The position numbers were made by a program, and so were the translations under genes. From positions 49,603,602 through 49,667,601 of the forward strand of contig CM059563.1 of assembly GCA_030386875.1 (NCBI GenBank): a stretch of DNA of 64,000 nucleotides. Direction: 5' to 3'. Below the pieces are notes generated by a model. That model had not been told where the DNA came from, searched no databases, and worked only from the letters and a program-made list of their open reading frames with translations. This document shows, piece after piece, positions 34,466-47,704 of this stretch; within the stretch, counting starts at the first letter, position 1; every line of letters begins with the position of its first letter. This stretch comes from Morinoia aosen (lineage: Eukaryota; Arthropoda; Malacostraca; Amphipoda; Talitridae).

Positions 34466-37400
34466 GTACTGCAGCTGTCGCTTCACTACCCACTCTATGG
34501 CTCTAGTGCAATCCAATTGTATCACTCTTCAATCATTGCAAAGCTCTAGCACAGCACATACCCAGAACTTTTCGTTACGTTGAGCTCCGGAGTATGAGCG
34601 ATCAGATGCTTTGTATCTGTAGGCTTGTGGTCCAACGCTCTGTGTGGCAACGTTGAGCAGATCTTATAGCCAACTTAGCAATCATAGAAAATTGAAGCAG
34701 TTCTCAACTGCAGTAAAGCGGGGCAAACACAGCATGGCGCTATGCAGCATTGTTTTGACACTGCTTTAACAATCTTAGTATCATTACTCAGACGCTCATT
34801 TGTACTGACGACTTTTGCGAGGCTGACGTACTTGTGCTGAGCCCTACAGTAGCAACGTTGGTGAAAAACTTGGTAACCTTTCATATAAGTGGCAGCTTAT
34901 TTCTCGGCCAATTATGGCCATGATCGTTTCCTGTCCTATGAAGCGTTTTGGATAAGGCATCAACAAGTATTTCAACATCGACGCCACAGCGGCGTAATAC
35001 GCCGTCGTAACTCGCAGTATAAAACAATCATATCACAAATGCCTACGCGATCTTGAGCCTAAAGGCAATATCATACGCTGAGCACAAGGATGCCAACACT
35101 TATACTGCGAGGTACGCGTATGAGAGCGCTATGGACGGCTAAGCCTGCAGCTAACATCTGATTTTTTTTATGGTCAGGCCAAGCTAAAGGGCGGTCTCAG
35201 CGAGACGATAAAATCCGAAAGGCTCGGCCCAAGCGAGAAACCTTTAGGTGTGAAAAGGATCATGAATTTGCAAGCTACATCTTCCAATCCATGTCTGACG
35301 TCCTCGACTCAAGTACCCAGATCATTGAGTGTTAAGTGAATCCTCAGGATAAGCGAGCGAGAATGACCAGGGTGTGGCCGAGTCCGACGATACGAGAAAA
35401 AAATGCTCGAAATGAGCACGACCAAAGGTACAGCTCGCAGAGTGGATTTCGTTAGATCACAAACCACCAATGCTAACGAGAATATTTGAGAGATTTCAAA
35501 TCTTTCTCTTGAGCATATAATTCTTAAGACTTCCGGCATCAAATATAAAGACAAAGAACTCCAGATGATAAAAACCACATAAAAACATCATCAGAAAAAA
35601 ATATGTTACAATCAGATCCCAGAGAGCTGAATTTTTTAAGCAGTGCATCTCCTAACAATGTGCAGCCCAACCCAGCATAGAGATAAATCAAGAAAGAAAC
35701 GCAAGCAGAAATAAAAACGGGTTCTTGAACTTGCACGGAGCGTTGCGATACACAACGAGCAATTAGAAGGCAAGCGAGTGTATATTTAATGCATCTGTCG
35801 ATGAGCCGTTGTGAGCAGTCCCGAGGGCGTGGCTCAGCATTAATGATGCACTTTTTGTTAGGAATTTAACATCGATTACAAATGTTGTAAATGCACGGTT
35901 AAGAGGGAACATCGGAGAAGCACGTAATTTCATCGAAATGAAAAACAACTAGAATATCTTCAAAAAGTTACGTTTTGCGGGGTGAGAGCAATTTAGAAGA
36001 GTAATCCGTAGTAGAACTCAAGAATGTGGATGCGCACGAGCGCACAAGATAGGACAGAACGACGTGAGCGCGCGCATAACACGGGCCCCAACAAAGACGG
36101 TGATCCGTCTAACCGCAGGAGGGCGGTCGCTCGCCGTAGCCAGGAAACCGCAAAGGAAAATTTCGAGTCAACTTTGCGATCAGAACTCTATGATTGGTAG
36201 ACGACTTGTCGATAATTACCAATATTGTGTTTCTTAAAGCATACTTGTGAATTTCGCAAGTACATTTTCAGCGGGATACAGGAAAATTAGGCAAACGAGG
36301 AAGATATGAAATTGTCACCAATTTTCGGATCAATTATGTGTCACTACAATCACTGTAGAAACTAATCCCATAAGAATGTAAGAGCAGAGTGAGAAAAAAC
36401 AATGAAACTTCATACCATTGATCATTTTCATGCAATGCTAGAGATCGTTTGCTACATACGCCCTGTGTCAACCCCTGCGAGACACATAGAAGTAAAAATA
36501 CCTCAGACAGTGCCTCACGCAACAAACTTTGTTACTCCTCTGAAAATCTCTAATAGCAAACCCCACTTAGGAGGAAATTTTCTCGAGACATAACAAGGAC
36601 AAGCTAATACACCTCAGACGCGATCGTACATCTTACACACATACAAGTACACCAGGCCGCACAGCAAGTTGAGACGCAATTTCTACATTGAACCCCCAGC
36701 AGGCAAAAAGGCAGTACGTTTTAATTTGTATAGTTTTATTTTAGAATACAACGGCAAAAGATGCAAAAGATTGAAATTCAAAACATACTACACCTGACAA
36801 GCAGATATAGTGCTATGCTTTACACGCCTTCACTATCTCACTTCGACTAATCTGACATCACATTTACACTCCACACCACACAGTGTGCGTAGTAAAACGA
36901 GCACGGATATCTCGAGACTAATACATCTCAAATATTCTAAGAGTTAATCCTGACATTAATCGTGACAATCACAACCATATGCATATTTGGCACAAAAGCT
37001 TCTCGCTTCCTCACCATTCAATTTCACGCAAGCATCAATGTTGTCTTTCTTTTCATTGCTTGGACGAAGGTGGACGAAGCGTTCAGAACTATGCTGCAAA
37101 TTAAATTTCAGATCTGCAAATTAAATTTCTGAGAACGTAAGAGACCGACTAACCGTCCACTACTCACTTTCTGTACGAAATTTTCTTCGAAGTTGAAAAC
37201 GTTGTCAAGACAAACTTCCAAATCATCTGAAAGCTATTCATCGGCGTCAAAAGTGTATTCAAGAAAAAGGTGACGCCGAGAAAGCAGCAGGGGCACTAGT
37301 GCATAGATTAAAAACTGCCCACGCGAACAAACGCGGACATTTTGATGAGGTAGTAAAGAAGATCAAAATCAACAAGGATATGAACGGGCTCCAAGGTATA

Positions 37401-39085
37401 GCAATTATGCGCAGAGTTTGTGGTACTAAAACGGAGAGCATTATGAATCGTAAGGCTACGGGACACCAGATACGATAGAAATATCACCTATAAATAGAGC
37501 CTGAATAGCGCAAAGCTCTGTCTATGGTCGCGTTAAGTGCTCGCGGGCACGAGCCACAAAACGATCGAGATGAAAAATTTGCACTAACTTGCTTGCCCAG
37601 CAAGCTTAACTATAAGGTCTCTGCCGCATTTAATTCCTGACTTGAAAAAATCGAAGCATAATAACTATGTTACTTTAGAAGAAAGGTTAGTAACCACATA
37701 ACTGCTGTGCACATTGAAGCAGTGGAATCTATCTATCAATCTCAGACTTAATCTTGTACCTGGAGTCGGTACGCACCAAGTACGTTTCAATAACCCTAAT
37801 CATTATCCCAATTAGGTATGGAAAAAAGAATCTTATACTCCTTTGAAAGGGATCTTCATACTTAGTCTTGAACCTTTAAGTCCAAGAAAATTATGTACTT
37901 TCAAGAAAGATCCTTAACCTCTGAAAGAGATCCTATTCCCACCAAAAATATTCGTTAGGTCACAAAAAAACTAGTACTTACGCAACAGAATTTTCGCTAA
38001 TGAGAAATGAGTCATATTTTCAACAAGAAAACAGCTTTTAAAAAACCTAGAACCTCTGAAGAACATTCTGAAACCCTTAACTGAATTTTTTAGCTCAAGC
38101 CAAAGCTATCCCTTAGGTAGGGTTGAATTTCAATTCAAATTTAGGACATTTGAAATAGGTTTTACTTCCAATCTCGTGATGCACTATGCTTCAGGGCTTC
38201 GTTAGAAAACATTCCAGTACCCTCAAAACATCAGTTTTGAACATAACATGGATGTGATTTCGACTGCATAAACTTTAAAAAGTGAATGAATATAAAAGGC
38301 ATTACCAGTATGATTTACCAAATGCTGAACTTTCTGGAGCAATGAAAATGAATTTGCCGGCACAATTGGAAAACCGACATCGTTGCAGGTAGTTTCAGTG
38401 TAAAGTTTGAAGTTCTCGCTGATTTTTAACCATGCATTTATCTAAATTATCTGGTCAATGATGCCTCTCATACGCAGATCAGTTTATGTAGTAAATTAAC
38501 AGGACTGCGTCCGATCGTTTCAAAAAGTTTTAGTGCATGACTCTAGGCAAACTTTATCTTTGCTATTTGCGATAGATATTGTATATTATTAAAGAGATTT
38601 ATAAAATGACAGTCAATAATTGCGAACGAATATTTAAAAACAAGCGGAGAGTGTTCCCGCGCATGAAATACGGCTCCTAAACGGAACCATATGCACCTTC
38701 CTTAAAAACCAACAGAAGTTCTATTTCACATCAAAAAATAATGAGACAGTAATAATTCCATTTAAAAATGTGAACCTTGAAGATAAGGCAATACAGATAG
38801 TCTAAAGCCCTGCTTTCATCTTCTTTCACGACTGAAGTGCTGTTTCGTAGCTATTCGTAATGAGACCGCCTACAAAATCTTCCATTTGAATCGTTTTAAG
38901 CTTTCGAAGTTTAGTATAAATTATCATCTAAATAATGAATTTAACATTGAAATGAACGCTACATTGACTGTACTTCGAAAAAACGAGAACAAAAAGTTTC
39001 AAAATTGTTCATCACGAACGCATTACGGGGATCACAAGACAAAGAATATTTGAAAATTAAGTTGACAGGAAAAAATAAATACTCT
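34466..39085. other. Long non-coding stretch, nothing recognised
   Basis: Short CpG-rich pocket near 36040-36130 and a small local duplication of CTGCAAATTAAATTTC at about 37092-37122. No gene, RNA or family repeat was recognised. Confidence 0.5.
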
Positions 39086-39674
39086 TTAACAGGAGGCCGC
39101 TTTTGAATTAGAATCAAAATCAATTTCGAATGGTAAAAAACGGGGCAAAAATGAGAATAAATGACCACCGTATAACGAAACTAAAGGCTTCCACAACGAG
39201 AAATGACGTGCATTCGCGGCGGGTGGCGGAAAGTCGTGGAACTCAAAAAGCATAGGACGAATCTGCTCTTTCAAATGCTCTAAGATATTATGTCTTCTTC
39301 CAAGGGAAACATTGTATTCAACCAGAGAAGCAATGAACACTACTAACATCAAGCAAAGTAATCTGCAAAGTAAGGAAGTCTGAGTGGCAATGCGATCAGT
39401 TCGGCGACCTGCATATTTAGCAGTTCCAGAGATGGCGGCGGCCGTAGCAAGAGTAGCAGCCGCTGCTGAGAGAGCAAGTCCAAGGACCCCTTCCTTGCCG
39501 CCACTCCCTGGTGCTCTTTGCTCCGAGAGTGCCACGGGGAGTCTGGCATACGCCATGCAAGCTCTCAGTAAAATGCGAGCAAGAAAAAAACCTTACTTCT
39601 TTGAACGATCAACAACCTGCCCTCCACCAAACAATTCGGTGAGAAAGATAGAACATGTTTTGGGAAATGCTTAG
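39086..39674. other. GC-rich patch open on both strands; coding status unresolved
   Basis: At 39400-39560 the base composition rises sharply. A 156-codon frame on the minus strand (39086-39556), the second-longest in the window, and a 96-codon frame on the plus strand (39384-39674) overlap here. Both translate the patch as alanine-rich sequence (minus LALSAAAATLATAAAISG; plus MAAAVARVAAAAERA). Neither is recognised. One could be a 5' exon, but high G+C alone reduces stop codons, so no gene is called. Confidence 0.3.
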
Positions 39675-41714
39675 GATGAAAAAAAAAACTTTCCGTGGGT
39701 TCTCTAAAGCATGACTGAGATCAAAACGAAGACCCAAGAATGCAGCGAGAAGAAAATTCTTCCGAGTCAATATGAAGGAGCGTGCTCAACTAAATCCAGC
39801 TTGATAGGAAACCATCACGAAGCAAGTTGTGGTATTTCCGACACAGACGTGAAATAAAAACCAATATTTTAAAGGAGATATTAACGAAAGGATTGAAGGG
39901 TCTGATAACACTACGAACAAGGAAAGAAAACTGATGATCAAAAATAAGGAAAACTCAAAGAATGATCACCAAAAAAAAACATCAAAAACATTCAATGTAG
40001 GCCACAAAACTCTTGAGATAAGACACTAGAGCGTCAAATTATTGTTTGACTGCCCAATGAGCAACACAGCGCAGTATTTCACGAATAAAATACGCACACG
40101 AAAAACTTGTTAATCGCTGACATAATGAGGCTGCCCCACAACCACCACATGAATAACATGAACGCTAGAAAGAAAATTAAGGAGTGTAACTGACTCACGT
40201 TCACTCCGTCAGGCATCGAAAAGAACCGCAATAATTACCCGTAAGAGACGAGTCTTTGTGAGGCATGTGTACTATCTGATCTACAATCCTTCAGAAGATT
40301 TCATACATCGTCAATACTTAGTACGATGGACGCCAACGCTGGTCCTACTATTGACGCCAATTAAACACCTATCCTCACACTTCGTTAACATAATTCTCCT
40401 ACTACTTACATCCCTCACCAGCAATGCGTCTCACGTATAGGAGGGTTGCCACGTCCTTCAGAAACTCTATCGTTTCGAAAAATGAACTTCCACGTTTTAG
40501 TATTTTTCAATCGTTTAGGATTTCATTGATTTTACAGAAACTGAGCAACGTGTTTCTCCTTTGAATTATTTAGTCAAGATTGTAAGTAGTTCTATCAGTT
40601 AATTCACCCATTTGATCCAAACTGTCAATCGTGAGTTCGTTCTCAAGCGTAGAAGCCAGATGGCTTAGCACTTACAGATGATGCACGTACGTAGTAACGT
40701 AAAAAGTCGAAACGGGATTTCCACCAGCTGATGGTATCTCCATCTCCATACTTTAAGAGGTGATAACAAGAACGAGCGTTTTTAGCTCGGATATGACGTC
40801 GTTAATATCGCTCTGCATCTGCTCACCAAATTAAATCAAAGGATGGGAAAGCCACCCTAAATCCAATAAATGCAAATAACGTGTTCCATAGTTAACCGGC
40901 CTCTCCCCCTATTGCATCCCCGTCGCCATGTAGGAAGTCGTAAGGCACGTTTACATAATTACCGTCATGTCTAACATCACGCTCGTCTTGCAACAGCTTT
41001 GTGGCGCATCGAGCATCACCGTACGTCTATTTCAATAGTGAAATAAGAGCATTTTGTCTTTGATTCGGTAAGCTGAGAAGAGACAGAGAGAGTGATAAAG
41101 GCGAAGAAAAAACAGAGAATATCAACATGAAATATTATTGGCGAAATTGACCATGCAAGAATAAATGATTGCCTTGAAAGCATGGCCATATTACTATATT
41201 CAACACGCCAACCAAAATCAATTATTCGATATCACTCATTAAATAAATTGCATCATTATATCAACGTGGACTGTCTCATTTTGAAGCTGGTGGCGGCGAA
41301 TACCAAACATCTCACTGATAGGATTCTTAAAAGACCGTAATTCTAGTCATTTAGGGGAGACACTCGACGTACGATGCAATAGCGGCGGATTTACACCAGC
41401 AGAAAACATGCGAACCTTGAACAACTGGTGCCGCATCGATGGAATAAAAGTGACCTAAAAGTAGGCCTTTGACACCTTATATTACAGTGTAAAGCAGACT
41501 TTATTCTAATAAAAAAGTAAATCTTAACTCACACGAACCAGAAACGGTGTAGCGATATAACTAAAAAAGTTGCAATGCGGACAGAATCCTAAATTCCTTA
41601 CGTCTGTCCGCATTAACGAACAAATACGTATGGAAATGGAACCTAATACTAAGCATGACACAACAATTCGAATTAAATAAACAGCATAACGTTATAAAAT
41701 GAGAATATATTGGT
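39675..41714. other. Non-coding stretch, nothing recognised
   Basis: No frame longer than about 60 codons and no recognisable repeat. Confidence 0.55.
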
Positions 41715-42085
41715 TCAAGTTAGTTCGCCACGAAAAAAGTTGTTGTTCCCAGAGAGGAGGGAGGAAGGTACTATGTAGGATAGAATTCATGGAACAGAGA
41801 ACTTTTACACAAGATGTGTTTTACACCCCGCACATAAAATACCAAGTGAACAGAAGTCTATGAAACAAGATAAAGCTTGAAAAAGTTTTCAGGAATCGAT
41901 GCTGAAATAATGTTAAGAGTAAGCCGAAAAAAGATTGCCGGTAATTTGAAAAATCCGTTGTTATTCAATCAAGAGGAATGTTAACCTAACTTTGGGCCCG
42001 GGACATCACATCTCCTCCCTGAGAGCGCTAAGCGCTAATTCTCATATATAAAATAGATGTATCTCCGTTGAGGGGGAATAACGTT
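41715..42085 (-). mobile_element. Family R copy 7
   Basis: Recognised from 'gagaggagggaggaaggtac', 'acacaagatgtgttttacac', 'cgcacataaaatacc', 'gaaacaagataaagcttgaa', 'gagagcgct' and 'atgtatctccgttgaggggg'. It contains a small duplication, 'agcgctaagcgctaatt', near 42027. It is a long, diverged copy retaining the segment missing from the young copies. Confidence 0.8.
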
Positions 42086-43796
42086 AAAACTGTTTCTAGT
42101 CAACAATGACTATTGTCTCAGGCATTAAAAGAGATAAAAAAATAAGAAAAGCCTACTTATACCTTTCTCTTAACAGTTTCTGCCAACCTCGAACTCCACC
42201 GCTGCAGTTAAGGCTACTTAGCACAACAGTTTCACAGAAGAAAAAAAATGATGAGTTCAGTATTCAAATTTTGGAAAAATATATTACCTCAATGAAAATA
42301 TGGTAGATAAACTTTTTAAATTATAGTGGACCTGATCCATGTCTAAATTTTAATAAAAATACCTTCCTCTATGATCTAATGATGGGAATAATAAAATATA
42401 CGTTAACATGAAACCAACCGCTGAATTTCCACATCATAAGAATCAAACTTCTACGATAAAATATTCGAGCATGTACATCCTTTAAGGCAGAGAGAGGAGC
42501 AACACATTTTATTCTTTACAGAATCGCAAAGAGAACCTCGCGTCGGATGAGCTGCTCTTTTGTGTCTGAGAGATCCACATGAAGTCTACCAAACCGACGC
42601 ATTTTTTCTCGCGTTTACTGCACATCTGCAACCTATCAACCGCGTCAGTCTTTTCTATTTACTCGAACGAAATAGTTCATAAATGCTCAAATTATAGGAG
42701 GGAAATATTTACACCACTTTACGAGAATTGCTACCACGTCTTAACGACTTCGGAACGTGGAAATGCGCTCTGCTAAATTAAGCTTGAACGTAAAATGCAG
42801 GTGGTAATAGCTCAAGAAAACACACTCAAGCAGATTTCGTGACTAACTGCGCCTTTTTCACACAAAGACTAAGAATAAGAGAGTTCACTGCTCAAAGAAG
42901 CGAGTCCGAACGAGCGCCATTGAATGGGAGAATTTCTTTACCCAGAAGGGTAATTACGTATTTTTTATAGGACCATGCATTAGCGGAAAAACTCCAAAAC
43001 AGAGCCTTCAGTACAGGGCTATTATTGCATCGTAAGCCACACCCGAGGTCTAAAAAGGGCGACTCAGAGAAGCGACAACAGAAAAGAACGTTCAGAGAAA
43101 TGCTAAGTTGAAAGAATTTCAGAATTTAAAAAGATTTGTCAGAAGAATTCAGTGTGGAGCGAGTTAGAGGAAACTATCTACTGATAAACTTTGAAGAAGT
43201 AAAAATATTGCTTAAAATTCCTTGTTTCCGAAAGTTTAGCTATATATCTAGAACTCTTTTATTCTTACGAATAAAAAATTCAAAATTTGCTTTTCCTATT
43301 TTTCAAAACACACAAAAAGAATAAATTACTCACCACTCGAAATGATGAATCAAAATCAATAAAAATCAACTTGGTGCCACTTATTGAAGCAATGCCAACG
43401 TAAGAAATACCAATTTCGTGCCAAAATCATGAAATTTTCCTTGTAAGGATCGTCGCCAGCCGCACTTAGTTTGTCTCGGGAGAAAACCTTCCAGTGTCCT
43501 CGCTCCGGCCTCCAATCTATCTCATGTTACAACGCAAGAAGAGCAATTGTACGCGCATCAGCAGTTTCTGGGTTGCATAACTCGAAACGATATTACAGAA
43601 AAACAGCATCAAAGCAGCTTGTGAGTTTGGCATGAAAACAAAGAAATTAGAGTAAGGAAGAAAATTGAAATTTAGAAGATTTTGGTTAAAGAACCATTCA
43701 CGAAGTAAAAACTAGAGGCAACGAAGGATAGGAAGGGGAATGGAAAGGTAGATATAAAATAGTAGTAAGAACAGAAAGCTTCAGGCAATGAAAAGG
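42086..43796. other. Non-coding stretch, nothing recognised
   Basis: Only frames of about 65 codons; no gene or repeat identified. Confidence 0.55.
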
Positions 43797-43940
43797 GGCT
43801 TGGAGCAAGAAGAAAGAGCTTGGAGCTAGAAAGAGGAGCTTGGAACAAGAAAAAAATGCTTGGAGCAAGAAAAAAAGGCTAGGAGAAAGAAAAAATGGAT
43901 AGGAGAAAGAATGAGCGGCTTGGAACAAGAGAAGATTGAC
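43797..43940. repeat. Purine-rich minisatellite, 20-bp period
   Basis: From 43801 seven successive units of exactly 20 bases start at the TGGAGCAAGA / TGGAACAAGA / AGGAGAAAGA block, with 2-6 differences between neighbours. A 20-bp period shifts the reading frame each unit, so the array as it stands cannot encode a peptide repeat on the plus strand. Confidence 0.85.
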
Positions 43941-44150
43941 TTTGAGACAGAAGAAAAAGGCTGAAAACAAGATTGGAGAAGCATGAGGCGAATAAGGAAG
44001 GACTCGCTTGAAAGCTTGAGACGAGAAAGGAAGAAATTAGAGTTAGATATAAAAAACTTTGAACAAGAAAGGAAGAACTGTGAACAAGGAAGGAAGAACT
44101 CTGAGCAAGAAAAAAAGAACTGTGAGCAAAAAAAATTAAATAATGGAAAA
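43941..44150. repeat. Continuation of the purine-rich repeat, 21-bp period, open frame
   Basis: After a 20-22-base transition the repeats settle to 21 bases (for example from about 44058 to 44130). The plus-strand frame 43983-44183 reads these as heptads: FEQERKN, CEQGRKN, SEQEKKN, CEQKK. Such a charged heptad could form a coiled coil. No start context, splice site or homologous protein was identified, so coding is not claimed. Confidence 0.7.
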
Positions 44151-44333
44151 AAAATTTTCAGTAAGAAAATAAGAATTTTGTGACGGAAGGAAAAGCTTAG
44201 AAACAGAAAGCACATGGCCTAAAAGAAAAGACACTTGGGATCGAAAAGGTCTAGAACCAAGGGGAAAGCGATTGCACCAAGAAGTACACACCTGAATGGA
44301 GGCAAGGAGGAGAACTTGCGAGCAGTACTCTAG

Positions 44334-44669
44334 AAAAGAAAGAAATGTCTCGGACACAAGAGAAGAAAAGATCGACTCTGGGCTCGCTCAATTGAAAGAA
44401 AGATCCCGTCGACCACTGCACACCGCCGGGCTGAGGGCGCAGCCCTGAACCGGTTGCAGCGGCAGCAGCGCGCTGCGTCTGTCGTCCGCTTGTCCTTCAG
44501 GTCCAGTGAAGAATGCTCCACCAGCCCGGGCCTAACTCGGAATTATTCGAACAATTCTCCCGAAACTGGTAACAAACTAGAAAAAATGAGTCCGTGCTTT
44601 AACACAAACACCTCAAAAAAGTCGCCAGGGTTCAATAAACGGCGGAGTTTAAAGAACCCATGCAAGTGA
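44334..44669 (+). other. Open frame across a GC-rich patch; coding status unresolved
   Basis: Stop-free for 112 codons from just after TAG at 44331 to the stop at 44667-44669. It runs through a GC-rich patch (44400-44530) that reads HRRAEGAALNRLQRQQRAA, then a Ser/Asn/Lys-rich tail. There is no ATG at the start and no recognised domain. It could be an exon of the same transcript as the heptad repeat, which is in a different frame, but nothing in the sequence proves it. Confidence 0.2.
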
Positions 44670-47383
44670 TTAACGAAAAAATGATACCGAGAGGGTCGAT
44701 TGCCCAGGCTGTATTTGAGGACGCAAGGGGACATAAATTGGCAGGGCAATGAGATAGGGACGATAACTTGTGGTGCTGTCGAACACAGTCTCCAAAATCG
44801 CACAAAAAACTCTATTTGAAGAAGCAACGAGTAGGAGGGACATTCATTAAAATCTAAAATAAGCAAGAAAGTCCATAACTAATGGAAAAAGGTCGACGAG
44901 TTAAATGAGAAAATACATAAATTTACGATTTTCTACGGTACGATAGAAAGCCCGTACGTACGTATTTAAATTTTATAATTACTCCAACCTTCCCAACAAA
45001 TTCATCAACGTTTCGTAATTTGAAACGCTACAAAATCGCCTCCTCAATTGCAGCAAGAGATTAGAAACAACTACCAACATGTGTGTAGACCAGACAAAGA
45101 GATCAGTTACTCGCGAAAAAAGTTCGTTTAGCAATCAAACTATTCTCGAGACTGAAAGGAATGAGATAGCCAAAATCAGCCTCATGCAGAGCAGCGCACA
45201 AATTACGAATACCATTATGGCAAAGTCACAGCTCGAGCTGGTTAAGCCGATCCGCAAAATTAAGCCAATCCGTAGAATAAAAGCCAAAACATTTTCAGTA
45301 GCACCCTAGTTGGTATAACTGTAGACACAGCCCGCAGCTGCCGGCAAAAAGCACCGCATGGAGACGCAAAGCAAGGCGGAAGAAACAGCAACGAACGCCG
45401 ACATCGGGCGTGAAAAACACAACAGTTCCAAAAGAGAAAGAACGAAAAGTAAGAGAAGCGAGTTAAAGTAGAAAAGAAGAATTATCTCCGAAAATGCCTA
45501 TCAGTGTAGATGTATTTCACTTGAGTATTACAGCGTTCTGAATTGAAAACTAGCGCTTCTCGAGGTACCACCCGACATTTTATTGGAACAATTCATTTCA
45601 AATTCTGCAGAAGTATAGACTGTTAGACCACATGTGTTCAAATGAGGCCGTTGCCATTTAAGGATAAATGGGAGCCATTGAGCCCCTTTGAACTCTGAGC
45701 AATGGAAGACTGTGACATTCTCACAGAAAATCAGGCTTCAGATGTTCGCTTATTATAATTTTTCATAAGCTTACTAAATCTGGAAACCAGATCATCAGCG
45801 TCATTATTAGAAAGAAATAGTACTTGAAACAATAAACAAAAAATGGAAGGAGGGTTACGTATGAACCACATAAAGGATTCACATTAGTTCAAAAACTCTA
45901 AATCCAATAACTCGAAAATAGCTCAACTAATTCTCGACACGAATATAAAACAGAATCATTCAAAACATTAACTATTGTGGCCATTTATGAAAATAACGAC
46001 GATTTTTCTGCAGCCCTTGATTTACTTGCATCTAACTCACACTACAAACGTATGAAATGTAAAGATATTAGGAAAAAAAAGGTATTACTTCCACCTAAAC
46101 AATCAGATCGCAAATTTTGGCAATGCAATCACGATAACAACGAGTGTGAGCATATACGCTAACGAGTGCTTCATCAATTTCTGCATAAAAAAATCTAGCT
46201 TTTCGTTAATGAAGCATAAAGCCTCTCACTCAAAGTATAGCTTTTCATTCGAAAATGGGTGAGAATTTGACTTAAAAAAAAATTGAAGTATTTAACTTTT
46301 AAAAGCTCGAAATGTAACTGCATCGTTCTATTTACAGCAACAGAGAGACTAAAATTTTAATGACAAAGCAGAGGGATACATTTACGAAAGTGCACGTTTG
46401 TTCGCTGTTCGCTTCGACATGAACGTAAAATAAGACTCGTTCAGCATCTCAAACAAAACATTTGGAGACAAGAACAAAGAAGATAAGACACTGAGATGAG
46501 TATTGTACCGCAGAGGGCCCAGTCACAAACGTTAGGAGTACGAGGAGACTGGGAAAAAGTGTACTCACCACCAAAAGAACTTTAGAAGACCGGCCGTAAG
46601 AATAAAAACTGCTCGATAATTTTTTCGAAATTGGAGTGAGCGCATTTCAGAACGTATGAATTTTATACACAATGACCAATGTAAACATGATTAAATCCAA
46701 AATTAAATAACCAAAAGACCAAATTCTAGGTTACAAGTTATTCAAATCAGTGGTTTTTGAGCATCAGTTAAATGCGCAGGTGTGACTACGGCCAGATAAA
46801 CAAGTTTATAGAACCTTTATATCATTCGAATAACAACAGAAACTGATAAGTTTTCTGATACATAAGTACTGATATAAGTTACATAATTCTAAAGACGACA
46901 GTTCATCATGTTCCAAAATTTATCCTTCCATAAACATATAAATAGAAAGCAAAACACCACACGATTTTTGATTAATCATTTACATAGTTCTGAAGATCAT
47001 TACATTCACAAAAAAATTGAGCACTTATCGTTCTGAAAACAAATTAAGGTAAACAAAAAAGCTGAAAATACCAGACTCAGAAAGGTTCTAAATAAATGGA
47101 CTACGAACAAAAAAGAAAGAGTATCTACGTTTTAGAACATCTGTGAGGCAATGCCTCAATTATGAGATCCTGTACTTCAGCAGTTGCAAAAGTAAGTACG
47201 GTTGTGTGATCCATTTCTGAAATAAACAAACGTAGTTACTGGATCGGGAAATAAAACAATTCGTTCTCACTTGTAGCTACGCTGCTAAAGCTCAATACTT
47301 AACAAACTAGAAAAAATGGCAACAAACTAGAATTTTTTCCCCTAAAGAAATAACTTAACCATATATATTCTCGTTCATTGGAT
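44670..47383. other. Non-coding stretch, nothing recognised
   Basis: AT-rich, short frames only. Confidence 0.55.
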
Positions 47384-47704
47384 ATTCTCCAAGAGTAGAT
47401 TAGTAGATTAGTCGTTAGTTTTAGCCTCCCTACCCAGCAACAATTACGATCCAAAGAGAGGAAGGAGGAAGGCACCATTTAGTATGGAGTTAAGGAAACG
47501 CGGAATCTACGCAGAAAGGCATAGAAACAGTAAGTTGTGAAAGAAGATCATGAAACAAGACCAAAGTTGAAGAAGACAGTAGTAGGTGCTGAAAAACAGG
47601 ACAGCAGTGAACCGAAAAAAGGTGGTCCTTAACATAACAAAAACATTATATTTCAACAAAAAGAAGGCCTACCTAACTCTCAGCTCAGGCCATTCTCCAA
47701 GAGT
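47384..47704 (-). mobile_element. Family R copy 8, young, with perfect 13-bp target-site duplication
   Basis: Element 47397-47691 between identical 13-bp repeats ATTCTCCAAGAGT at 47384-47396 and 47692-47704. The tail end is 'agattagtagattag', a slightly longer simple repeat than in the other copies. The opposite end stops at 'ctcaggcc', one of the shortest truncations. The body differs from the copy at 59388 at only a handful of positions, so the two inserted recently or from the same source. Confidence 0.93.

Noticed and set aside
36040-36130. CpG/alternating purine-pyrimidine pocket (GAGCGCGCGCAT) as a Z-DNA or origin element
   Set aside because: The alternating run is only about ten bases and there is no other supporting structure.
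43698-44215. Two minus-strand frames of 90 and 129 codons rich in Phe/Leu/Ser
   Set aside because: They are the antisense of the purine-rich minisatellite, not membrane proteins.
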